From: Eretmocerus hayati
Taxonomy: Eukaryota; Arthropoda; Insecta; Hymenoptera; Aphelinidae
Reading direction: 5' to 3'
Assembly: GCA_029851415.1 (NCBI GenBank)
Contig: CM056742.1
Location: forward strand, 13,557,736 to 13,621,735
DNA: 64,000 bases
Shown: one piece after another, positions 37,401 to 49,100 of the stretch
How positions within the stretch are numbered: the stretch's first letter is position 1
Layout of the letters: every line of letters begins with the position of its first letter
Notes under the pieces: model-generated
Databases searched by the model: none
What the model was told of the DNA's origin: nothing
Seen by the model: only the letters and a program-made list of their open reading frames with translations
Made by a program: the position numbers and the translations under genes

Positions 37401-40400
37401 CACCTCGAAATGATCTAACTAGAAAACTAGAACCTATCTGAACTTTTTTTAGCGATCGGCGAAAATAATTGTTTGGAAATTTTTTGATATTTCGACATTT
37501 TTACATCATACACTGTAGAAAAACTGGCTGACTTCCAACCAAATCGGCAACCACTGGTTGCTTACCAAATCCATCCACTGGTTGACTTTTTCCCCTCAGC
37601 GAATATGGGGATAAATACGGAGCCCATGAGATTGATAAATGGTATATATAGTGACCTGACAATACTTTCGAGTCAGTAAAACAAGTTTCTTTACGTTTTT
37701 TTCATCGGCAAAACAGCGGGGTCCGCGTGAGCTTTTCGGACAAAATTTCAGTAAGCATCATTTTTTGCGATTCAGTCTCCCGATTGATGATCCTCCGTTT
37801 GCAAATCCTATATCTTGGTTTGGGGTCAAGAAAAGCAAACTGAAGACGAGCGGTCACCAGTCCGGGTATTGGAACCCCAAAACGTTACTTAACCTAAATT
37901 TTTTCCCGGAAAGGCTCGAGTGGACGCCGCTGTTATTTATTTCTATACGTTTATGGAAAAACGCGAAAAAACTTGTTTTTGTGGCCCAAAAGTGTCACCC
38001 GGAGACCACCAATGACCAATTTCGTGGGCCCCGTATTTACCCCCTTATTTTCTGGGGGAGGGGGGGGGGGAGAAAGTCAACCAGTGGTTGGATTCAGTAG
38101 GCAACCAGTGGTGTCCGCCACAAGACAACCAATTGGTTAATTTTCGGCCCCAACCGGTGGTTGTTATAGATGTGGATGCATATAGTGACGAAATGAAACT
38201 TTCTCATATTACTACATCAAGCCATATTTGATCAAATTCTAAAAGTTGTCCAACCCGTTGAGATCAAACATCCTAGGAATAATGTATAAAGTCATACGGA
38301 GTCGTTTGGGCCCCCCACAGCTGTTTCAGCGCTTATGCGCACTGCAGTATTCGATCCAAATCATGAACAGGTAATGTATCTTACATTCTAAGATCTTTAT
38401 TTGGGTTCGAAGAAAGCCCCGAAGAAAGCTTTGGATCGTCTGGACCCCATGTGGTCTCAACCGGTTGAAAACATCAATATAATGCTACGCCTGTCGCGGA
38501 GCAGAAGAAAAATTGCTCGAAAAATTGTCTCTGCTACAGTTCATATTCCTTCAAAATTATTGGGGCCAGATGTGCCCCTAATCTTGAAAAAAAAATATTT
38601 AATGAAGAAAACTTCGAGAAAGAAGAAAATAGCTAAGCACATCAGAACTAGCATGGCTTTGAAACCTCATTTCTGAAAAAATGGGTTACAACTGTGTGAA
38701 AAGCCTCTCAACAATTAATTCTGGGAAGTCCACTGGTCAAGGTTACAAAATTTCGAATTTCCTCAATTGCCTGTATTTTTTTTTAAGAGTTAGGATATTC
38801 TGCTTGGTGTGTATGGCATCAGACGATATGAAATCTGTACCTAATTTGAGATGACTCCTCGGAAATTCCCATCTCCTATCGTAAGGCAGAAGCTCAGCTT
38901 GGTCATCGACTGTCAATTCGGGATTGATACATTCTAAAGCTCCTTCTTCGAAGTGTGCTAGACCAGATTCGAACAACTGTTTTCTGATTGCCTGAAGTGC
39001 AAAAAAGAGTATCAATTGATAAAATTGTATGATCCTAGGGAATATACTATGACTGGATGAATATTGAAACTCACTTTTTCTCTGCGCACTCTTATGCAGA
39101 AGTAAATCAGGAGGATAAAAAGTATCACAAGTAGTATAACAACACTCGCTATTAATACTTTGGGCAACCCTGGACCTGCAATTCGAATAAATTATTAATC
39201 TTAGTTTTATCTACACTGTTGTTATAAAATCATCAGTAAATATTCTAAATAGACACTTGTTTTCACCTTTGATAATAAAATCTTGATATCTTGTCACTTT
39301 TCCGGAACGATTCTCCGCCACACACGAATATCTGCCGCTGTCACTTTCCATTAAATATTTCACAATTACCATTTGGTTATCAGATATCAGGGTGAACTGT
39401 TGGTCTCTTCCCTCCAGTGGTTGATCGTTCTGTGTTCATTTAAAATTTATAGATATATTGATAATGAGTATCCATTTCATGGATATGATGATCAATAGAG
39501 CATGGACTGGAGAATGAAAATTCTAGAAATTTGACATACGAGGGGTTGAAAAAGTTGTGTTTTTACGAGTAGATATAGAAATTTTTGGTGGGCGCTGGAA
39601 AATGAGATTGAAATCCCAAATTACGGCACGATCTATCAAGATCTTACCAAATTTAATTCAGGATCAACTGGAGTAGTGGCTTATATTCTCATTTTTCTCT
39701 TCAATGTATCGCACACAATTCTGATGTACCTCGACATTTTGCGAACGTATCTCAGCTCATTTTGCAGTTCGTCTTGAAACCTTAGGAAAGAATTAAGATA
39801 CTTTCGAAATTTTCGATTTAGCCACATCAGAGATGATTCACCTCAGATTTTAAGGAATGAAGATTTTCCATCGGGTAAGTAGCAAAAATATGCCAACTCC
39901 GACTTTTAAAGCTTGACAAAAAGCAACTAAACCTCTAGCAAATCCTTTGCATGTCCGCTGCATACGCAGGCTGAATTCCTGTATAGCCAATTTTTCCACA
40001 TGATCTGTCTCGACAACTCAACAGCAATCTTGTAGAGATCGAAGATCTAGATCTGATGTTCAATTCGTGTACCGTCAACCGGGGTAACTTTGGAACAAAA
40101 ATCGCGTTTTTTTCCTTAAACCTCGCCAAGCTTGTACGTCTTGCATCAGAAGCGCATTGGATCTGTAGTCAATCGAAAGCTTACAGATCCAGCTTTCGAT
40201 TGCGGTTTTTATGAGCTCCATTTGGACATCTCTGGTTGGAGCAATGAACGCTGAAAGTCGTGTTCCAGTTAGACACGGACTGGGGTAACTTTGGAACAGA
40301 ATCTGTTATCATTATTTATTCGTCAATTAATCCATAAACTAGGTCACGCAATTGATTTTCACCATCAGTAATCGAAAGCTGAGTGTCTCAGCTTCCCATT

Positions 40401-43091
40401 GACCTATTGTAGAAGTCCATTTGGTTGAATTTAATTTCTATAGGTAATCGAGCATAGACGCCTTCAGCATACCTCACTGTCTGTATCACGGCTAACTCTC
40501 GAGGAGGAAAATACCTTCACAGTCGGTTTCTGATAAAAACTGCCATAACTCGGCTTCCGTGGGACGAAATGAGACGTTCTTTGGCTCATTTTGAAGCTCT
40601 CATCAACGGCTACTCAAGTAAGTGGAAGTTGATGATGATATTATAGGAATTGGGAGATAATTTAGAGTACATGAACAAGTGTTCCAAAGTTACCCCAGTT
40701 TCTGAAAGAAAATACGTACTTGTCAGTTTTTGGTTCTACAAAATTGAAACTTCGTGAGAATACTCAAACGTAACAGTGGATTCGTCTAGATACGTGTACA
40801 GACAAGTGAAATCTAGCTCCGCTACCGTGGATTCGACCTGCTAAAGTCGGACCTCTTTTTCCGAGAGACTGTTTGCTAGGTCGAAAACATACTTCTGAAG
40901 AAGTCAGCTTATAAACGGATCAAAAGCTGTTGGAAGCCTTCGAACCGGTACAAAACATTGTTAATGCTTGCCCTAAGTAGGTGAAATCGGTATTGAAGTC
41001 TCAGGATCATCTGCCTAGCCAACTGTGCGTGATAACCACTCTTTCATGGGTTGTTCCAAAATTAACTCCCGTGTTCCAAAGTTACCCCGGTTGACGGTAG
41101 TGTAGTTTTTGCCAAGATTTTTGCTGTTCACAAGTATAATTGAGAGGAACCTGGAAACTATATTTGTTACCACATAGTATTTTAGGATGTGAATGCAAAA
41201 TATGCTGCTAAAAGTGATTAGCAGAATGCTTTCTCACGGCGTTATATGATGATAATTTTAACGAAAAAGAAAGTACCCTATATTTTGAGTTTTTCTTTCG
41301 AGGAAGCATTTCAGAGAGATTTGGGTCATCTGAAAGGAGGTTTTTCCAACAATATCTATTGTTTGATTCAGAGAAAATTTTGATATAGTCGGTTTAAAGA
41401 TGATTACACTGGAGTCCTCTGTGAAAATTTCCTTCCCCCGAAAGAATCTTCATATGAACAATGTTTCACGAATTTTATGAAAATTTCGTATCAGCCAATC
41501 GATTCAGAATGGCGCATAAGTAAGTCTTTAGGTCATTAGAATTGAGATAAATGAGTCGTAAAGGATGATACGAGGGAAAAATGAATATTAATTCTAATTT
41601 TCTACTATTTTTTGAGTTATTCTTTTGAGGAAGCTTCTTATAGAGATTCAGGCCATCTAGACTGAGGTTTTTTTGACAATATCCATCGTTTGGTTGAGAC
41701 GGAATTTCGATGCAGTGGGTTTAAAAAGGGTCAAAATGAAATTTTTGGTGAAAATTTTTATTTTTTCAGAAATTGGAGATTTGTGAAGACTCAATTGAAT
41801 TTCGGTATTAACCAATCGATAGATAATGCAGAAAAAACCATAGTTTAGGTCATTGAAATTGAGATAAATGAGTCATAAAAGAAGGTACGAGGAAAAAATG
41901 AATATTAAGAAAAATTTCCCATTATTTTTTCAGTTATTCTTTAGAGGAAGCTTTTTAGAGAGATTTGGGCCTTCTAATCTGAGGTTTTTTAAACAATATC
42001 CATCGTTTGGTTGAGACGGAATTTCGATGCAGTGGGTTTAAAAAGGGTCAAAATGAAATTTTGGTGGAAATTTTGATTTTTTCAGAAATTGGAGATTTGT
42101 GAAGACTCAATTGAATTTCGGTATTAACCAATCGATAGATAATGCAGAAAAAACCATAGTTTAGGTCATTGAAATTGAGATAAATGAGTCATAAAAGAAG
42201 GTACGAGGAAAAAATGAATACCTATTAAGAAAAAATTCCCATTATTCTTTCAGTTATTCTTTAGAGGAAGCTTTTTAGAGAGATTTGAGCCTTCTAGTCT
42301 GAGGTTTTTTTAACAATATCCATCGTTTGGTTGAGACGGAATTTCGATGCAGTGGGTTTAAAAAGGGTCAAAATGAAATTTTTGGTGGAAATTTTGATTT
42401 TTTTGAAAATTTGAGATCTGTAAAGATTAAATGAAATTTCGGTATTAAGGCGATGCGGTCACCGTGCAACCCGGGAATTATATCTTATTTGGATGTAAAT
42501 CAAAAAATTTCCACGAAACGAAGTCGGAGACGATTTGTCCATTACGTATCATCACCTGAGTTGTGGTGGACAACTCATTATTTGTCACCAATCACAAGAC
42601 TATCACTAATAAACGAGAATAACTTGCCCGCGGGTACTTTCTAACCTACAAATTGGCACATTTTCGTTCACAAAACTCTCAAAATCTAGTCCGATTTGGC
42701 CCAAACGAAGAGTTATCCAGGCCAAGTTAGATGATAATAAAGCCTGGATAACTCGTCGTTTAGGCCATAATGGAAAAGATTTTGAGAGTTCTGTGAACAA
42801 AGTTTAGCGTGCACGGTGACCGCATCGCCTTAACCAATCGATAGATCTCGCAGAAAAAACCATAGTTTAGGTGACTCAATTCGTGGTGAGACCGTGTGAG
42901 AAAAAGATATTTGTGTATTAAAAGTCGAAATTCGAGCACTTTTGCTTGAAAAAGCCCATGAATCAAATTTGACTGGGAGCCGAAAGGTGCCAAATCACTG
43001 GGCTCTCAGAAATTGGATTCTTCACAGCTTGTAGAAAGCCAAAAATTGATATAGTGAACAGTAAAAGAGAAAGCGTGTCCGATAGAAAACA

Positions 43092-43122
<31 letters not shown>

Positions 43123-46100
43123 CAAAGGGGTGCAAAGATGAGTCTCTGACGGATTTGGAAGGCCATTAGGAGGAAAAGTGTTACCTACAATTGATAGATT
43201 TTGGCGAGAGGAAGAGAATGGTCTAAGGCTTTTTCAGATAAACGGAATTTTCTTGAAGAAAATATTGGTTTTAGTGGAAAATTTGATCAAAATTTTGCTG
43301 GGGTGAAAACAAAGCTTTCTCTTTAGAGAAAGCAAAGAGAAAGCAAAATTGATAAAAAATACAGCCTATGTATAGCAACTACAGATTATTGCTAGGTTTT
43401 TGTATGCGCGGTGTTTAAAGCTGGTCCAATCATTGCCACCCAAACGAAAACTAACTATTTGATATTTTATTATTTTTTATTGTATAATTCATTGCTCTGT
43501 TTGGAAATGAATCGCTCTCTAAGAGTGTGATATATGCATATTAATATACCTCCGTGGAAACTTTGAAATAACGTGTAACACCTAGTACGAACTCCTAAAG
43601 CGATCAGGAAAAAGACCACACAGCTAATTTTTGATGTATTTTTTGTGCTTTTTTTGTTGCAATCATCGGTTCTCCAGTTCAGGGTGACCCAAAAACAGTA
43701 CCATCGAAAAAAGGGTCAAAATGTCAGGTCCTTGCCCTGTGGTTTTGCTTTATTTCGACCTTTGTGAGTGTGAGGCGCCGCGCCGCAGTATAGAGTTCGT
43801 TCGGAATTTGGGCGGGCAAATACATAAAATATTATGGCATTAACTATGAGAGCTCGAAGACCATTTTCCTCGATTTTTTGTGTGTGACCTGAGCACATAC
43901 ATTTTGCGGCGCAATTTTACTTGGAATGTTACTCTCTCAGTTAACCTCGATAAAAAAGAATTTGCCTATCGTTCCAGGCTTTTCCGCACCAATTAATTCG
44001 TAGAGTGAATCGGCAGGCGCAACTTTTCCATGCCCCAGAGTATATAGAAAAAGAATTGATTTATGTCAGGTCCGTACGCGACTGTGCGACCACCTCAAGA
44101 CTGTAAGTCAAACCATTTTGACGTGAGATCAATTTTGAGGTTAACCGCGCTACTGTCGCTCTCCATGTTATCCTTATCCGCGCTGTAAAGGGTCGCCATG
44201 TTGGCCGCCATATGCAGGATTTTTAAACTGTGGCGCGTCATACTTGAGCGGTATACCTCAGCGTATTACCAGATTATCATGAAATTAAAGGCGTATAACA
44301 TATTTTTCTCTCATCTTGGTACGGTAAAAATGAATGTAATAGTTGGGAATCCGAAAAAATGAACATTAATTAATGGAGAGCAACAAATTTGCATAACGAA
44401 TCTCAATATGCTTTGTATTGATCAACAGTGAGTTTCTCAATTTCTTAAAAGAGGATTATGCTCTTTCTAGTCTTCCATCCATTTCCTTGATATTTTCTAT
44501 GAGTATTTTCAAAGTTTCACAAAAATCAACTACAACTGCTCCACTCCTGGTACTTTATTGGGTCCTGGATATTCACCACCCAACAAACTAACAGTAGTGA
44601 AGCAGTTGTGGTTAAATTTTGTAGAATTTTGGAAAAACTCATAGGAAATACCACGGCGATTGATGGAAGACTAGAATGAGCACAATCCTCCTTTAAAAAA
44701 ATTGAGAAACCCACTGTTGATGAATACAAAGCACATTGAGATTCGTTATGCAAATTTGTTGCTTTCCATTAATTAATGTTCATTTTTTCGGATTCCCACC
44801 AATTACATTCATTTTCACCGTACCAAGATGAGAGAAAAATATGTTATACGTCCTTAATTTCATGATAATCTGGTAATACGCTGAGGTATACCGCTTAAGT
44901 ATGACGCGCCACAGTTTAAAAATCCTGCATATGGCGGCCAACATGGCGACCCTTTACAGCGCGGATACGGTACCGACTGTTGTAGGGAAGTATTGGTGCG
45001 CTAGAAAAATACATCTTAGAACCTTCGGAAGTGAGATTTGGGGTTGGCACATTTTCGACCCTAAAATATCGAAATTTTCGCAGAACTACTCATATGTTTG
45101 TGTGAGCTAGCTCAATTTCAATACTTTCCTACTTTGAAAGAAAGGCTTCCTTCTTTTAAAGGCTAATCTCAGATAGATTAGCTTTGGTTTGACTACATGT
45201 CCAAAATTAGCTGAGATACCTTCAAGAGTGTCAAATATAATTTGCGGGAATACAATTCGACCACGGCATTTCTGGCAAGCTGTGGGGGTTATACCCATGC
45301 CCTGCATATGTGCATGTACGTTTTGGCATGTATGTTTTGTCCGAAATATTGTAGTCACATTGTATATTGTAAAAAAAGAAGGAAAACGTAGGTGTTTTAT
45401 TATTCAATCCTAAGTGAATTTGAACAAATTTTTAATGGCTCTTGTCGCAGCAGGAAATTTCATTTCTGAACGTCCAGTGAAAAAAATTTCATGTGTGGAT
45501 AGTCCCATTGAAACTTTGAAATTAAGTTTTAAGTGAAGCCACTTGGTACGAGTCCTTGAAAATCCTACGAGTCTTCCGATGTATATTTTCGTGCTATTTG
45601 GTGCAATCATCATAGTATAGTATACTTTTACGATCCAGGGTCTTTCTAAATAGTTATTATCGCAAAAAGAGCCAAAATGTCGGTTCCGTGTGATGTGATT
45701 TTTCCTTTTTTCAAATCCTGTGAGTGAGGAGCCTTTTTGTGTGCATGGCGAGCTAGTTTTGCCTAAAATTTTACACATTCCGTTTCGCTCGGTTGAAGTG
45801 AATTTGTCGACCAATTAGCCCACTCTTGACTTTTTTGCACGATTTTTTTTTCTCTTGAAGTTCATCATTAGACGCAACTTTTCCACCTCCCAAACTATCA
45901 AAAACGTTTATTGTTATTCTTCGGCTAGTACTCTTTTTTGAGAATCTACTTTTGGTAAATTTTTTGGTCGGTTCCGTGTCATACTAGTGTGACCCTTACA
46001 TGAAAAAGTAAAGAGATCTTAGACAGTTTTTTCGAAAAATTTTTTAGCCAAATAGAATCCCAAAACCTCAAGAACGGAACCGAGTACTCATATACGTAGC

Positions 46101-49100
46101 GAAAACGCAACTTTTGCGCCTTCTATAGTTATTTCAAATCCCTAGCTTTCCCATTCTCGGCCCATATTGATGATCATGTTGATCATCATTGATTGACCCA
46201 CATTTATCATCATGATCATGATCATTTCAGCTGCTTATTCCTTCATTACATACCTTGTACCATGTGACGGTTGGCTTAGGTGTTCCGTGAACATCACATA
46301 TAAGACTCCTTGACATGAGAGCTTCTTTTTCGGATAGTGTAACTTCAGTCTCATTAAGATTTGTAAAGGCGAAGCTCGGCATTACAGGATCTAAAAATTA
46401 TTTATCAAATCATAGAAGAAATAAGAGAAGTTATAATAATTATAACTGCTCGTGAGCGCTATTAGCCCAAAATACATTAACAAAATATCATATGATGATA
46501 TAGATTTTTTTATAAGAGTTATGATGATAATATACCTTCAATAAAAAGTGTGGAGACTTGTTCATCTCTATATCCGTAATCAGTCATAGCTTCGCAAGTG
46601 TAGGTTTTTCCATCCGCTTTCAGTAAACGTGAGATTGTGAGATTTGTTCGATGGGTGAATGGTGTAGTTTCAACTGTAATTCTGACTCTATCTGTAATAT
46701 TAAAAATGTCATTAATGAGTGTTGACTTTGCCAAAGACCTTGCCAGGCATGGTTGGCACAATCAGAAGTTGAGATTTATCCATAATAATTTATCGGTATA
46801 GATTAATACCAAAGAATGCGTATACATTCAGAATTCCAAGTGTCATTACTCACCAGATTCTTTAATTGGGATCTTGTTATCATCAAGCCATTGGACTGAG
46901 GTATAATTGTAAATTGAAGCTGCGCACATGATACTAATCTCATCACCAACCGTTTTGACACCCTGAGGCGAGATGATTGCGAATGAAGAATCGCCCAATG
47001 CATCTAATAAGAATAATAAAGATTAATGTTCTTTCTATGATTCCACGCAAAATGCGGTAAGACCAAATAAATCTCGAGCTAAGGAATATACAGTGTATCC
47101 AAAGTTCAGTCTCCCCCCTCCCCCCTCAAATCTCGATAATGATTCCGTTCCGAGTACCATAAAACCTTGAAACACGCGTCTCCTGAAATGGAAAGGGGAG
47201 TTATAAATTGTACTCAGATTTGACCTTGGTGGTTTTTTGGAGGTCAAATCTAATTATTCAGAGGGGAAACTCTATTTTTGACCCCAAATTGGAAGAGCCT
47301 AGAATTCCACACAGAAATAATTAGTGGTCGAGATAATCCTGGATAATGGTTTTACGTAACTGAGCTGGAACAATAGTCTAGATTAAAGAGGCTCAAAAAA
47401 ATTTCTCAGACTCATTTTGACCCTTGACCTGTAACCTTGAGCATAACCTTGACTTTCATCGGGGTCAAACTCGATTTTCCTCGCGATTTTCAGTATGGTT
47501 ATAACTATTTGTGCTCTCGATCCGGACAAATTTTAAGTCCACGACTTTCTGCCAATCCCGCAGATGACCTTTGAAGGTTATTTTTAAATCACAAGTCTCT
47601 GAATAGGTATCAGGGGCTCGACGTGCCAGAGCTTAAGCATTAATCTGGGTCAGAGGATTATTTTCAAAAGAATTCCAGACTCTTTCCAACTATTGAACTG
47701 TAACCTCAATCATAAACGTGACCCCCGCTATAGTTCAGAAAAAAAAATTTGGTTCGAGTTAAACGTCTAGTTCCGCTTACCCAGACGGAATGGCACCTAT
47801 GTGCGTAGGGTTGGGATAGGCTCAACAAGGTACCTCCGATTTTCGCCTCTGTTTGAGGGGACCTACAGCTTTAGATAGATTGCGAACCACTGTGACCGCC
47901 GGAAAAAGGCACTTACCACGAGAGGTCATCACACCCGGATCACGGATTTGGCTGAAACTTTGGGAATAGTCATCTTTTAGTGTCAAAAGATGAAACCCAA
48001 AATTATAGACCCTAACGCTCAAGCGTTTCCGAGTTACAGCCAAGAACATTAGCATTGCCCATATAGGCCCGTGTTAAAAATCATACATATAGGTATACCT
48101 GCAATGCTAATGTCCGTGGCTGTAGCTCGGAAACGCTTGAGCGTTAGGGTCTACAAATTTGGGTTTCATCTTTTAGCACTAAAAGAAGACTAAATCCAAA
48201 GTTTCAGCCAAATCCGAGATCCGGATGTCATGACCTGTCCTGGTTAGTAATATCCACTGAGCCATGGCGGTCTTGCATCAGAGGTCAACTCGAATCTCAG
48301 TATGATTATTCCTACTTTTGACTCTGGATTATGACAACATGACAAATTCTGAGTCCAGATATGATTCTCTGCCAAATCCGTAGGTAATCAGGACATGATC
48401 GTGTATTATGGGTAAGTTTGTATGCTAAAATCCAATTTCTCTAGATGGATTCCGAAGTTATCTGATGAAGAGGCTGGACACCAATGAGGAGAGATAATTA
48501 CCGTGATACGCTTATTATGAGATACGTCTTAGAGTTTTTTCGGTTCTGATTGCATGCCCTATATTTGAATCAGGGCTTGCTTGGCTTGTATTCGAGTAGT
48601 GGCTCATATTCTCTATGATGGAAGGGGTAGCTGATGAAATAAGCGAAAATGAATTCTAATCCATTGAGTTGAATCAGGATTCGTCCATAAAAATACAAAA
48701 ATTATAGTAAAACTCGATTCAGAATTCACAAGATGAAAAAAAAAAACCAATTTTCAGGGTCCCTCGTGTTTGAGACATGGCCTAATTTATGGGGCATTTC
48801 ATATTCAAGACATAGCTCATATTTCTCGAAAACTTCAGAAGGGATGGCTTATATTCAAGGATGGCTTACTTTCAAGAACGTCTAAACACGGTACTATTCA
48901 GAGACTTGTGACCTCTAAGGGTGATCTGCGGGATTGTCCAAAAATCATATCTGGATTCCAAATTTTTCACACATTCAAGATCCAGACTATAAATGGTGAT
49001 AGTTATATTGAAAATTGAGTTGGCCTCTAATGGAAGCCTAGGTTATGCCCACGATAGGCCAAGGGTTGAAATAAGTCAGAGAAACTTTACCGAGAGCAAC

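Noticed and set aside
38401..38676. 91-residue Lys/Arg-rich frame on the + strand
   Set aside because: It sits in a Pvr intron in AT-rich DNA. The composition follows A-rich sequence, with no splice or family support.
48090..48170. tRNA-like wording (GTGGCTGTAGCTCGG) in the 47.9 kb palindrome
   Set aside because: Resembles an internal A box only; I found no B box or cloverleaf, and the bases are one arm of the palindrome.
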